NCBI GenBank assembly: GCA_022828595.1
Contig: JAKGHH010000002.1
Location: 108,745,254 to 108,809,253, forward strand
Length of the DNA: 64,000 nt
Reading direction: 5' to 3'
DNA from: Nelumbo lutea
Lineage: Eukaryota; Streptophyta; Magnoliopsida; Proteales; Nelumbonaceae
Of this stretch, positions 39,001 to 45,288 are shown piece after piece. The translations under genes and the position numbers were made by a program. Every line of letters begins with the position of its first letter. The stretch's first letter is position 1. The notes beneath the pieces are model-generated. The model was not told the DNA's origin and searched no databases. It saw only the letters and a list, made by a program, of their open reading frames with translations.

Positions 39001-42000
39001 TCAGAAGAACTCTGCATTCCTTATACTCCCTCCGAGATGCAGATTGCAGATGTTCTGACTAAAGGGCTAGCTACAGTGAAATTCGTGGACTGACTTGGCA
39101 AGCTAAACATGATTGACATCCATGCTTAGCTTGAGGGGGAGTGTTGGTTCAGTTGTCTTAGTTTGTATGTTTACTTTTTGTTGGGTCTTAAGTCATTAGT
39201 TAGTGGGCCTAATCTTACTTAATCAGGGGCAGCCTTGTCCATTCATGTAACATTATGTAATACCTTTATATATAATAGATTAGGGCTGGCCGAAAGATTA
39301 CTGTCGCCCATTTCATTTCTGTTCCTCTTCTTCTTCCTCTTCTACTCTCATTCGACAACCCTATTTCAGCAAATACACTAGAATCTTGTCCAAGTCCTTT
39401 ATCTGAACATAATCTTCACAGCCTTTAAATTTACCATTTAAAATTCTTCAATTCCTTTCTTTTCTGAAGTCCAAATCAACTGTAAAAAGGATCAGACTCC
39501 CAGAAAATCTTACCTTCTTTTCTTACTTAGAGATTTCACCACAAAGGATTTCAACTTCCAGAATTTCCTAAAAAATGTTTTAACATATTTCATCAATTCT
39601 GTTGTACATTAATATACACCGATCAAATATCAAGAGAAACTAGCCAAGCAAAAGTTTCCATACCAAGTGGAGTTTGGCTACCTCAAATATTTCCGAGAAC
39701 ATAGTGCTCCATGTGAACGCAAATAATTGCATTCCTTCCACCATCTTGTGTCTTATACTTGGGCACCAAATCAAATAATGTTCAAATCAACTCATGTTCT
39801 TGATTTTTAGACATTATTTGATTTTAACATTTTTGATATTCAGCTCGTAAGGGCTTTGGATGCACCTCAAAATCTTCAAATTTTGTGGTGTTTACCTTCC
39901 CAAAAATGAACTCTAGGCCCTAGTGCTCTCACCACCTTATTGTTAAATCCTAAAACACTGCTGCTGTTCCAATCTTATCAACAATCCCATACTTATGGCT
40001 TGTCACACTCTAAAGAGGCTCTCTTTCATCTTGAAATGTCTAGAACCATTTTTGAAGCATGATTTATTCAAAGCCTCTTCTAAAAACCTAACTCAAACTT
40101 CTATTATTCTTTGGTCTGTAAATGTAATTCCATATGACTTCGTGAACTCCTAATTAGCTTACAATCTATTGAGAGCTTTTTGAATACCATTTCTATTGAG
40201 GTTACAACTCAACAATATGGTTGCAGTTTAGGTTTAAATTATTTATAAATATCAACCGATATGTATCAATTCTGGGAGCTTCATGCATTTGAGACTGGTG
40301 GAATGGATGAAGCTTCATTCCAATCTACCCGTATCTATAACATTGACCCAATTGGTCACTATATTAGTCCATATAAGCCAATATGGGCCAATACTACTAG
40401 TATATTGGCCGCCATATTCAAATTTGTTTCTCGCTCATGTACAGTGTTTTAAAAGGCGTGTGCCTGGAGGCGCCTCCAGGTGAGGTGCTCCCAAAACGCC
40501 CCGAGGCGTATGCCAGAGGCGCTGACACCTCTGAGGCGTACGCCTCTTGCTCTTTTTTCATGAGGTGTGCTAGAGGCATACGCCTCATGCACATCTGATA
40601 TAAAAAGACAAAAAAAGAAAGGAAAGGGATGGGAAAGAAACAGAGAGAAGTAAAAAAGAGAAAAGGAAAGTAAAGGGAAGGGAAGGGAAGGAAAAAGATA
40701 AGGGGAAAGAAAATGGTTTGCCCCTTGCCCCTTCGGCTGGGGGGCTTCACCCTTTCAACTAATGTTATGCATCTTTATTCTTTTTTAAAAGTAAATATAA
40801 AATGAGATCGCCCCTTCCTCTTCATCCTCCTCCTAACCTCCCTCCTCTTAAGGATGCTTATGCCTCCTTGTGTTCGGGAGGCTTATGCCTCTTGCGTTCT
40901 AAAACATTGCTCATATATTGGAAACAGTATCTCTTTATGTGCAGCAGTAAGACTGTGTACATCTGTCCCTCCCCAGACCCTACATTGGTAGGAGCCTTGT
41001 GCATTGGGCTGCCCTCTCTCATTAACTCTTGTATTTTAGTCATTGATTCACATTCAAATTTGCCTCTAATTAACTTTCTTTTTCTCTTATATGCCATTGA
41101 CTCACTATATTCTAATGTTTTAAAAATCGATCTGCAACCAGAATCCAGAACAGCTTTGGCCACCATCCAATGTTGTCAAAATCTTATATGGAATTGGACA
41201 ATTCACTATGTGCATATCAATCATTCCCAACTTACAAGCTTTGGCCACCATCCAATGTTGGGTGTACATATCAATCATTCCCAACTTGTGTAAATTTGTC
41301 TCCAACTTGGTCTTTAGGACTGCCTTAGTGAAGAGATCAGCACGCCTCCATGTTGCCTTAGTGAAGAGATCAGCCAGCCCAACTTGCGTAAATTTGTCTC
41401 CAACTTGGTCTTTGGGCTTACATATCAATCCAGACTGTCTTAGTGATAATCAATCTGTTATTGAAGTGGATTCACTATGTGCATATCAATCATTCCCAAT
41501 ATATATAGGTCACTTCTTGAGGTGCAATCCTCTCTCTGATAAAGTGTAAATACACTTCAATATGCTTAGTTCTGTCATGTTGAAGTGGATTATGGGCAAT
41601 GTTAATAATAGCTTGATTATCACAATACAGTACTTGGGCTTTTTCATAAGCAATGCCTAGATCCTCAAATAGGAATTTCAACCATAATACTTCAGCCACA
41701 TCATTTGCCATAGATCTATATTCAGTTTCAGCACTGGAACGAGCAACAACATTTTGTTTATTACTTATATAAGAGACAAGATTTCCTCCTACAAAAGCAC
41801 AATATCCAGAGGTGGTTCTCTTGTAGTCAACACACCCTACCCACACCATTTGTCATAGATCTATCTTCTTTCTTCATATCCCTTTGCTTGTCACCTCCAA
41901 ACTTTGGTTTCACTGTTGTTAGGGTTGATTCCATAGGCTGATATTGTAACATAACCTTTCTCCTGCTTTTTCATTGTGCACTAAGGAATAGGCCTGAGAC

Positions 42001-43171
42001 AAGGTCACATTCTCTTTGGTGATCGGTTGTTGCCTCACAATATCATATTCTGATTTCAGACCAACTAGGAATCCAAAAACCCTATTGGTTTCAACCTGTT
42101 TTCTGTATGCTTGTGCATCATTCTGACTTTCTCACTCAATTGTCTCCAAGTGATCAATTTCATGCCACAAAGATTTTAAAGTACAGAAGTAATCTGAGAT
42201 TGGTTTCTCTTTGCTTAAGATTATTGACTTTAGATTTCAACTCATAGGTCTTTGCAACATTAAGTGGTTGGGAGTATATTTCTCTTATGATATCTCAAAT
42301 TTCCTTGTCCGTTTTGGCCCGCAAGTAATTTCGGCTGTTATGAGGCTGCATCTAATTGCACAACCAAGTCATGACCAAAAATTTATCCTGAACCCATTTG
42401 GCATATAACGTGTCTTCCTTGGCTGGTTTCTTTACATCCCCATCACATAGCCCAATTTCCCTCTACCCCCAATAGCCATCATATCTGACTCAGCCCATTC
42501 CAAGTAATTTGATCCATCAAATTTGACAGTGGTAATTTGAAAAGTATTTTCAGTGATGTTTCCATCCCCCAAAACACCTTTCCCTTGAGCCTTTATGTTG
42601 AAACTGAAGAAATTATCACCCAGAAATTGCAAACAGCCCACTTGGAAAGCTGAAAAAGGTCTAGGAAACATCCAGAAATGTTGAAACAGACCTAATCTCC
42701 CAAAGATTATTATCAATCAACCTAAAATGCTAAAACAGATCTAAGTGTTACCCAGAGACTAATAACAGTCAGATTACTAGGGTTTAAATTAGAGAACTGA
42801 TCGTGGGTTTGGGAAAACCCTAAAAAAATCTAGAGTAATTAGAAAAAAACCCAGCTGCTCCTAGATCACTTCCAATCCTCAGTTTGAATCCTACTAATCT
42901 TGAATTCGTTCCTTCCCTCAGATTCTTCCTGATCACTGGACACCTTCCAAGGCTCTACAATTCCTTGAAAACTGCTGCACTCTACCAGTAATCTCCAAGA
43001 ATCAGCTGATGGACCAATCTTCCTAAAATTTCGTACCCTAGGAAGTTCTCATGCAGTCAGCCTGATTAGACTCACATGAGAAACCCTAGGTTGGCTCTGA
43101 TACCAATTTGTCGAGACTGTAATCAGTCCTATTCTAGATGTGAACTCAGTAAGAAAAAATTTCAGGGAATA

Positions 43172-43216
<45 letters not shown>

Positions 43217-44270
43217 AATTCAGAAAAGAGTGTGGGTCAAAAACATATTGCCCCTACTGTTAACGTAAATAAACAGCAGCTGAAAACTAACTGAAATAAC
43301 CTACTTAATGACACTAATAATATGCTAACAGCAACATAAATAATATATTATTGCTCTACAATCCTACAAAAACAATAAGTACATTGCTTTTCTCAGAACT
43401 CAGATATGCATATATGTCTTAGTTATTCTAATTGCCGGTGGTAGTCCACATAAACTGTTAAAGTACGTGTTTCTTTTTTTAATATTTACGTACCTCTTTT
43501 ATAGTGATCTTAGGCCTAGTCCAGTGTTATTGGTGAAGCTTTTGAAACTTGAGTCATCTCAATGCATCTATATGCATCTATGCATGTCCAATACTTTGCA
43601 CCTTGGTTGCTGTTAGTTGGATGACCTTGGTTTTGCACCGGAGACTTTTTCTTGTATTTTATGGTTATCCACTAATATGTAATGGATGCTTATCATGGTC
43701 TTGAAGGATATGTTGTCTTTTTTGCAGACTGTTTCAGTTGGAAGGCGTAAATTCAGTGCAAATTTTCAGCTCGTATTTCGGCTAATCAAGGGACTTATTT
43801 TCTTGACATTTGTTTCTGTTCTGATCACATTGATAGCACTTCCCCACATGACCGTGAAGGACATTATAGTCTGCTTTCTTGCATTCATGCCAAGTGGTTG
43901 GGGATTGCTTCTGGTACGTAAATCATTTCGGCATCCTGTTTATTTTTTGTGCTTGTGTGTGGTCGGTCCTTCATCGTCCTTTGCTCTTTTTGGTTACATA
44001 TTTTCCTTAATTGTTTTACAGATTGCCCAAGCTCTTAAACCACTTGTCCAAAATGCTGGTTTCTGGGGATCAGTTCGAACACTTGCTCGTGCTTATGAAA
44101 TTGTTATGGGTTTGCTTCTTTTCATTCCTGTTGCATTTCTGGCTTGGTTCCCATTTGTTTCAGAATTTCAAACACGAATGCTGTTCAACCAAGCGTTCAG
44201 CAGAGGTCTCCAGATATCCCGTATTCTTGGTGGACAGAGGAAGGATCGTTCATCACGAAATAAAGAGTAA
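62..44270 (+). CDS. CALS3: Callose synthase 3-like (GT48 1,3-beta-glucan synthase), 5'-partial, 38 exons
   Basis: Makes callose (1,3-beta-glucan) from UDP-glucose at the plasma membrane; CalS3 of Arabidopsis acts at plasmodesmata. Exons: 62-172, 308-424, 586-678, 789-880, 1061-1187, 9652-9789, 9906-9982, 10065-10164, 14685-14807, 14884-15001, 16281-16615, 16734-16786, 16910-16970, 17865-17946, 18028-18077, 18171-18257, 19367-19504, 20001-20095, 20253-20337, 20411-20571, 20678-20801, 21228-21322, 21407-21536, 22253-22404, 25114-25223, 25323-25448, 25599-25667, 25779-25968, 26052-26202, 27087-27206, 27287-27405, 27562-27645, 31157-31269, 31372-31601, 31685-32482, 32605-32655, 43728-43913, 44022-44270. 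Phases agree throughout: 5,340 nt, 1,779 codons plus stop. The family is about 1,950 residues, so roughly 175 (the Vta1-like start) lie upstream. Tail [31 protein letters not shown] and [13 protein letters not shown] resemble CalS3 more than CalS1, 5 or 7. No stop or frameshift. Subclade assignment is from remembered family sequences, not a tree. Confidence 0.96.
1361..1420 (+). repeat. Au-like SINE fragment
   Basis: The segment with cccagaccctgcattggc and the following cctgggctgccc matches the 3' half of plant Au-type SINEs (agaccc, gggagcc, gggctgccc order). A better preserved copy of the same sequence occurs at 40920-41015 in this window. The tRNA-related 5' part is not recognisable here. 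It is a remnant; class assignment is from memory of the family. Confidence 0.5.
1760..2290 (+). mobile_element. LINE 3' tail: RNase H relic and 3' terminus
   Basis: Three frames together read as the RNase H domain at the end of plant L1-type ORF2: [18 protein letters not shown], then an altered middle, then [19 protein letters not shown], a typical ADxLAKxG ending. Stops and shifts separate the pieces (for example the stop after PKLLWYG near 1976). The sequence ends in ctttaataaaatcttatt, the usual plant LINE 3' end. The element is 5'-truncated; reverse transcriptase and endonuclease are absent. Confidence 0.7.
2684..3681. mobile_element. hAT-type non-autonomous element (998 bp) inserted in LINE ORF1
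   Basis: Ends are tagtgatttaaaaggtg on the left and cgcttttaaaacactt on the right, an imperfect terminal inverted repeat. Flanks are ggttgtgg (2676-2683) and agttgtgg (3682-3689), an 8-bp target duplication with one mismatch, as hAT transposases make. The arms are rich in ggcg/gcgcc-like blocks shared with other copies in this window, and the interior shares the gacttgtttgggcttgc block. It contains the TRIM at 2923-3208. Confidence 0.82.
2923..3208 (+). mobile_element. Complete TRIM (terminal-repeat retrotransposon in miniature), 286 bp
   Basis: Two 72-bp direct terminal repeats (2923-2994 and 3137-3208) differ at four positions. The 5' repeat is followed at once by tggtatcagagc (2995-3006), the primer-binding site for initiator tRNA-Met. 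A purine tract gagggggca precedes the 3' repeat. Flanks gacac (2918-2922) and gacac (3209-3213) form a perfect 5-bp target duplication. There is no coding capacity, so mobilisation would need proteins of another LTR element. Confidence 0.93.
4372..7130 (-). pseudogene. Decayed hAT transposase (DUF659 and hATC regions)
   Basis: On the minus strand 6970-6212 encodes the DUF659 region ([20 protein letters not shown], then [16 protein letters not shown] and [17 protein letters not shown]). Decayed middle pieces include [14 protein letters not shown] and [10 protein letters not shown] near 5900-5740. The hAT dimerisation region at 5530-5417 reads [20 protein letters not shown] then SVSGCERN, with the invariant Trp of CERNW replaced by a stop (5432-5434). 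The C-terminal tail with [17 protein letters not shown] is at 5293-4919. The BED zinc finger is not found. The left terminus begins cattgttttaaaatgcg at 4372; no right terminus was found, so the right limit is approximate. Several frame breaks make it inactive. Confidence 0.82.
8644..9346. mobile_element. hAT-type GGCG-terminated element, degraded
   Basis: The left end is cactattttaaaagcatag and the right end ggtgccttttaaatcactg. Subterminal sequence is rich in ggcgctaggcgagg-type blocks and the interior shares ccccttgaggcaagccc (9050-9070) with other copies here. No matching 8-bp flanks were found, so the boundaries rest on the ends alone. Confidence 0.6.
10260..12600 (+). mobile_element. 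Internally deleted LINE (ORF1 end, endonuclease start, ORF2 end)
   Basis: The endonuclease begins near 10345 with [11 protein letters not shown] and continues after an antisense insertion with [35 protein letters not shown] and [16 protein letters not shown] (to 12178). It then jumps to the extreme C-terminus ([18 protein letters not shown], 12312-12365) and a 3' end with atgaataaattttc near 12560. Reverse transcriptase is missing, which implies an internal deletion rather than the usual 5' truncation. A stop (TAA after TSL) lies at the start of the endonuclease. Confidence 0.75.
10426..11861 (-). mobile_element. 5'-truncated LINE inserted antisense in another LINE (1,436 bp)
   Basis: Read on the minus strand it begins in the reverse transcriptase C-terminus ([19 protein letters not shown], then [20 protein letters not shown]), continues with [14 protein letters not shown] and [20 protein letters not shown], then a zf-RVT-like region (KVSFLSGQ, decayed). 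It ends in an 11-nt A tail (T run at 10426-10436). Flanks attataa (10419-10425 and 11862-11868) form a 7-bp target duplication. Poly-A, 5' truncation and duplication are the signature of target-primed reverse transcription. Confidence 0.87.
12936..14190. mobile_element. hAT-type GGCG element, interrupted by a second copy
   Basis: The left end is cagtgatttaaaaggcgcac at 12936. Its sequence runs to 13213 and resumes at 13838 after the inserted copy. The left arm carries ccccgtgctacgcccctcaa and gcccaaacaagtccatg in antisense; the right part carries the same block in sense (gacttgtttgggcttgcctc near 13998), so the element is a long inverted repeat. A right terminus is not recognisable near 14190, so that limit is approximate. 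Confidence 0.6.
13214..13837. mobile_element. hAT-type GGCG MITE (624 bp) with 8-bp target duplication
   Basis: Begins cagtgttaggcgaggc and ends gcgccttttaaatcactg. Flanks acacaaat (13206-13213) and acacaaat (13838-13845) are identical, an exact 8-bp duplication. It lies inside a related element of the same family, showing successive amplification. No transposase is encoded. Confidence 0.88.
14280..14530 (-). mobile_element. Antisense non-LTR reverse transcriptase tail, RTE-like
   Basis: Minus-strand frames read [34 protein letters not shown] and, after a shift, NGETGFMY. This parallels the plant RTE-type C-terminus with APVRRSD, RGRGRPKKTW.EVI..DL and WR.RIHVADPT. On the plus strand it shows as the widespread repeat motif cctaaatgggatcag followed by acatgaatcctg. 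It is only a relic. Confidence 0.5.
15102..15596. mobile_element. hAT-type GGCG element in intron 10 (495 bp)
   Basis: The left end is cagtaatttaaaagggtag and the right end attttcaatcactg, with ggcgcctcg and gcacgcctcgcc subterminal blocks. The interior repeats the sequence of the element ending near 14190 (ttgaaaatg, atatgtttgatt, tgaatatgctttacat). No matching 8-bp flanks were found. The rest of intron 10 (15597-16280) shows nothing specific. Confidence 0.6.
16971..17864 (+). other. Intron 13 (894 bp), no recognised element
   Basis: Donor GAG/gtatta and acceptor ttgcag/ATAAAG. The sequence is ordinary AT-rich intron DNA; I see no coding relic, terminal repeat or tRNA-like sequence in it. 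Confidence 0.6.
18664..19286 (+). repeat. Tandem duplication of a 312-bp unit containing a tRNA-like (SINE-like) sequence
   Basis: Unit 1 (18664-18975, 312 bp) and unit 2 (18976-19286, 311 bp) lie head to tail in intron 16. I see only two differences: one G missing from a G run (ttggggggatg against ttgggggatg) and one base change (taagcaaa against taagaaaa). Each unit holds a tRNA-like stretch (about 18778-18850 and 19090-19162) with an A-box-like ggctggttggtaaagt and a B-box-like gaatcgaatccc. Each unit ends tatggtatcagtgctt. The near identity implies a recent duplication. Confidence 0.85.
19505..20000 (+). other. Intron 17 (496 bp), no recognised element
   Basis: GT-AG intron (CAG/gttcag; tttttcag/TTG). 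Only T-rich intron sequence is visible. Confidence 0.6.
20802..22252 (+). other. Introns 21-23 with exons 22-23; no mobile element seen
   Basis: Intron 21 (20802-21227), intron 22 (21323-21406) and intron 23 (21537-22252) surround exons 21228-21322 and 21407-21536. Intron 23 includes the weak local repeat of ttcctcacac and ttccttacac near 21650-21720, but I recognise no transposon or coding relic. Confidence 0.55.
22830..23240 (-). mobile_element. Antisense Ty1/copia reverse transcriptase fragment
   Basis: On the minus strand near 23220-23180 the frame reads [11 protein letters not shown], corresponding to the YVDDLLI catalytic loop of copia reverse transcriptase with the first Asp changed to Glu. 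Downstream it reads [35 protein letters not shown], matching the connection segment (GSLMY, TRPDI). Stops break the frame and no LTR was found. The neighbouring parts of intron 24 (22405-22829 and 23241-23872) show nothing else. Confidence 0.7.
23873..24659. mobile_element. hAT-type GGCG element in intron 24 (787 bp)
   Basis: The left end is cagtgttttaacagcgc and the right end gcctttttaattcactg. The shared interior block is present in antisense (ctcaaggcaagtccaaac near 24268) and in sense (gacttgtttgggcttgc near 24481), so the element is a long inverted repeat. No matching 8-bp flanks. The following 24660-25113 holds no recognised feature. Confidence 0.65.
26333..26937. mobile_element. hAT-type MITE (605 bp) with internal GCCCCTG repeats
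   Basis: Ends are catagtttttaaggtgcc and gttgcctcgacaactatg, an imperfect inverted repeat. Flanks atggcaat (26325-26332) and atagcaat (26938-26945) form an 8-bp duplication with one mismatch. The middle (about 26435-26690) has roughly five degenerate copies of a segment with gagcccctgtttttgtt. It occupies most of intron 29. Confidence 0.78.
28296..29313. mobile_element. Degraded hAT-type element remnants
   Basis: The left end catagttgtcaaggtgccta resembles the 26333-26937 element. Blocks near 28930-29030 (gactttgtttgggattgcc, gtcacattaaccacta) match the interior of the GGCG family, and the right end gcaccttgtgctttcaaaacacc resembles its termini. It may be two overlapping remnants; no target duplication was found. 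Confidence 0.45.
28539..28617. repeat. 29-bp tandem repeat, about 2.7 copies
   Basis: The unit attttaaaaaataatacac plus aataataagt begins at 28539, 28568 and 28597. The third copy has one change (attttcaaaaa) and is incomplete. It sits between two copies of cttataaatatattgattt (28517 and 28619). Confidence 0.75.
31270..31371 (+). other. GC-AG intron 33 (102 bp)
   Basis: Exon 33 ends ATATTTGCAG and exon 34 begins GTTTCAATTC. To keep the conserved DIFAGFNST junction and phase, the donor must be gcatgc at 31270, so the intron has GC-AG ends. All 36 other introns start with GT. A strong GT donor sequence gtaagt lies inside exon 33 at 31221; its use would shift the frame. Confidence 0.82.
32690..33190 (-). 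mobile_element. LINE RNase H relic, antisense
   Basis: The minus strand at 33130-32793 reads [49 protein letters not shown] and [14 protein letters not shown], in the order of the RNase H domain at the LINE ORF2 end (AEL, EGDS, ADxLAKxG). The acidic residues of E, D(T) and AD are visible. The rest of the LINE is absent. The 3' end lies near 32690 (attcattaataaataaagt on the plus strand). Confidence 0.72.
33287..33738. mobile_element. hAT-type MITE (452 bp) with perfect TIR and target duplication
   Basis: Terminal inverted repeats tagacctggcaa (33287-33298) and ttgccaggtcta (33727-33738) are perfect 12-mers. Flanks gtgtggag (33279-33286) and gtgtggag (33739-33746) are an exact 8-bp duplication. 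Both arms are rich in gacccaacccgaac-type sequence and the centre is AT-rich. No coding capacity. Confidence 0.93.
33977..34247 (+). repeat. Copia element 1, 5' LTR
   Basis: Starts tgttggttcggctgtc and ends tttcagcaaaca. Includes the probable promoter tatatata region near 34142 followed by cagccttgtccattc-type leader sequence. Directly adjoins the primer-binding site. Confidence 0.93.
34248..34259 (+). promoter_or_regulatory. Primer-binding site of copia element 1
   Basis: tggtatcagagc is complementary to the 3' end of initiator tRNA-Met, the usual primer of plant copia elements. It begins on the base after the LTR. Confidence 0.93.
34742..35632 (+). pseudogene. Copia element 1 gag
   Basis: The ATG at 34742 begins [12 protein letters not shown]. 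The frame contains the copia gag (UBN2-like) pattern: [53 protein letters not shown]. Near the end is a CCHC zinc knuckle [14 protein letters not shown] with correct CX2CX4HX4C spacing. The frame stops at 35630, before the protease; in an intact element gag continues into pol as one polyprotein. Confidence 0.88.
35633..37228 (+). pseudogene. Copia element 1 protease and integrase
   Basis: The protease motif [13 protein letters not shown] is at about 35894-35932, followed by a frame change. The integrase zinc-binding part has [12 protein letters not shown] and [10 protein letters not shown]. Core motifs are YSDVWGP (first Asp), [10 protein letters not shown] (second Asp) and [13 protein letters not shown] (Glu). 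A stop at 36816 replaces an Arg-type codon in the usual ETAR context. Stops also occur at 35723 and about 36041. Confidence 0.87.
37229..39093 (+). pseudogene. Copia element 1 reverse transcriptase and RNase H
   Basis: Reverse transcriptase motifs are [39 protein letters not shown] and the catalytic CVDDMVITG at about 38178, which is reached only after a frame change. RNase H shows [48 protein letters not shown] and [11 protein letters not shown]; stop at 39091-39093. All catalytic acidic residues can be seen in one frame or another. Confidence 0.88.
39133..39141 (+). promoter_or_regulatory. Polypurine tract of copia element 1
   Basis: gaggggga followed by g immediately precedes the 3' LTR start at 39142, as expected for the plus-strand primer. 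Confidence 0.85.
39142..39375 (+). repeat. Copia element 1, 3' LTR
   Basis: Starts tgttggttcagttgtc and ends tttcagcaaata, then target duplication cacta. Compared with the 5' LTR it lacks a stretch around gtaactgggcctaatc to cgactaggtgtccc and has a short ata insertion near 39273. Confidence 0.92.
40442..40909. mobile_element. hAT-type GGCG MITE (468 bp)
   Basis: Begins cagtgttttaaaaggcgtg and ends gcgttctaaaacattg. Flanks ctcatgta (40434-40441) and ctcatata (40910-40917) form an 8-bp duplication with one mismatch. Arms are full of aggcgtacgcctc-like blocks; the centre is a G/A-rich stretch. Confidence 0.83.
40920..41015 (+). repeat. Au-like SINE, 3' part
   Basis: Reads gaaacagtatctcttt, then gtaagactgtgtacatctg, then ccccagacccta and gcattgggctgccc, the order of the Au SINE 3' region. 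It abuts the right flank of the MITE ending at 40909, so its tRNA-derived 5' part has been lost or displaced. Confidence 0.65.
41200..41430. repeat. Local duplications in the pol tail of the antisense copia element
   Basis: The segment catatcaatcattcccaact recurs at about 41212, 41266 and 41480. The segment gccttagtgaagagatcag occurs twice (41321 and 41354), and aaatttgtctccaacttgg twice (41290 and 41390). The protein trace repeats ADLFTKA and KLGMIDM accordingly. Confidence 0.75.
43174..43212. repeat. (GA)n microsatellite
   Basis: About 19 GA dinucleotides within the LTR-side sequence of the antisense copia element. Confidence 0.95.
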
Positions 44271-44640
44271 GCATGCTCTGAATTGTCTCTTCATGCGAGT
44301 GGAAAGGCTTCTCGTTAGTCCTACAACTGCCAAAAATATCAGCCAGCAGATCTTAACAGTCATATTTAGATTTTGTACATCTAAAGTTGTAAATTTATCT
44401 TGTTACAAATTATGATTAGAAATGGGATAGTATTATGTTTATCGGAAATTAGAATGGCTTCCCCAACCACGCAAACCAGATCTAGTGATGCTAACAATAT
44501 CTGGTTTTCCTTTGATTGTAATTTAAAACTCAAATCTGCAAGGGTTAGTAGACTTTGTATTGATTTTGCATCTCCACTTGTGTATTGGACCTACATTTGG
44601 GAAAATTAAATGTGATTAAAATTTATTCCAAACAGCATCT
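44271..44640 (+). other. CALS3: Probable 3' UTR of callose synthase
   Basis: Follows the TAA at 44268-44270. AT-rich with U-rich stretches (ttttgtacatctaaag, tttgtattgattttgc) but no clear AATAAA. The polyadenylation site cannot be set from sequence alone. From about 44730 the DNA looks like a dispersed repeat (cgacacgtatcggcc). Confidence 0.45.
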
Positions 44641-45288
44641 CTAGGCAAAATCCAAAATTTATATGCCTGGTGCATGTCATTTAGTGTTGTCTTAATGTTT
44701 TCTATGTATTTGTCTCACTTTGGGACAAGGTTCAAAGTATCGACACGTATCGGCCTATATCGTCCATACTGGGACCCCTCCAATACTCTCCCCTACAGTG
44801 GGTGTATTGGGGGTCTGACCAGTTCAGGGGTGGAGTCGTCCTAAACTGGCCCCCCAGATGAGGAAAAAAAAACAACAAAAAGCAGTATTGATATTTTGAA
44901 CGTCGCTTTTGGATGGTCAAAATTTGGATAGCTCGCTCTTCTAGCAAATTTCCAGAGATGCCAAGGGTTTAGGCCTGTGCCCTCCACCCTTCCAAGATCC
45001 CCCCTGGAACTGAAGTAATGGCATTCCAGTAGTGCTGCAATGGGTTGAGGCAGATATGAGGGAATCAAACATCCAAATTTTGATTAGGCTCAGTTTGGGA
45101 AAAAAGAGTGCAAATACAAATGTGTACAGGACCTCATTTTGGTATTAAAGTAAAACTAGCACCATTAACAAGGCGCAGAGCGGCAGAGTTCCTCTGATCT
45201 TTAGTGGGAAGTCTTGGATGGCAATCCACATTAAATTGTAGAAATAAATTAGACAAAAGGACATTTTTTTGTGATAAAAGACAAAGTG

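Larger units (their letters stand above)
33977..39375 (+). mobile_element. Full-length Ty1/copia LTR retrotransposon, coding region broken
   Basis: Bounded by LTRs 33977-34247 (271 bp) and 39142-39375 (234 bp), with a perfect 5-bp target duplication cacta (33972-33976 and 39376-39380). The order gag, protease, integrase, reverse transcriptase, RNase H is that of copia. In-frame stops lie at 35630, 35723, about 36041 and 36816, and frame changes near 35940, 37228 and 38170, so no functional polyprotein can be made. It lies in the sense direction in intron 36. The 3' LTR lacks a block of about 37 bp present in the 5' LTR; otherwise the LTRs are very similar. Confidence 0.95.
41166..43400 (-). 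mobile_element. Antisense internally deleted Ty1/copia element (gag joined to RNase H)
   Basis: Reading right to left, a primer-binding site (ggctctgatacca, 43093-43105, minus strand) follows an LTR that ends near 43107. Gag follows at 42720-41880 ([35 protein letters not shown]). RNase H follows directly at 41849-41490 ([47 protein letters not shown]) and a pol tail to about 41200 ([22 protein letters not shown]). Protease, integrase and reverse transcriptase are missing. A left LTR and polypurine tract were not found; the right LTR limit is approximate. Confidence 0.8.
32656..43727 (+). other. Intron 36 of callose synthase (11,072 bp)
   Basis: The largest intron, between the 17-codon exon 36 and exon 37. 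It contains a LINE RNase H relic, a hAT MITE, a full-length copia element in sense, a GGCG MITE, an Au-SINE piece and an antisense deleted copia element. Unassigned parts are 33739-33971, 39381-40441 and about 43400-43727; within 40200-40420 there are tatcaaccgatatgtatcaa-like palindromic bits but no clear element. Confidence 0.92.
31685..44270 (+). other. CALS3: Callose synthase exons 35-38: C-terminal transmembrane cluster
   Basis: Exon 35 (798 bp) is the longest exon and encodes the start of the C-terminal membrane bundle ([20 protein letters not shown]) and the conserved segments [56 protein letters not shown] and [18 protein letters not shown]. Exon 36 (17 codons) ends LIVMK. It is joined to exon 37 ([13 protein letters not shown]) across an 11.07-kb intron whose donor (AAG/gtgagt) and acceptor (tttgcag/ACT) remain canonical. 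Exon 38 ends with [18 protein letters not shown] and a hydrophilic tail; stop TAA at 44268-44270. Confidence 0.95.
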
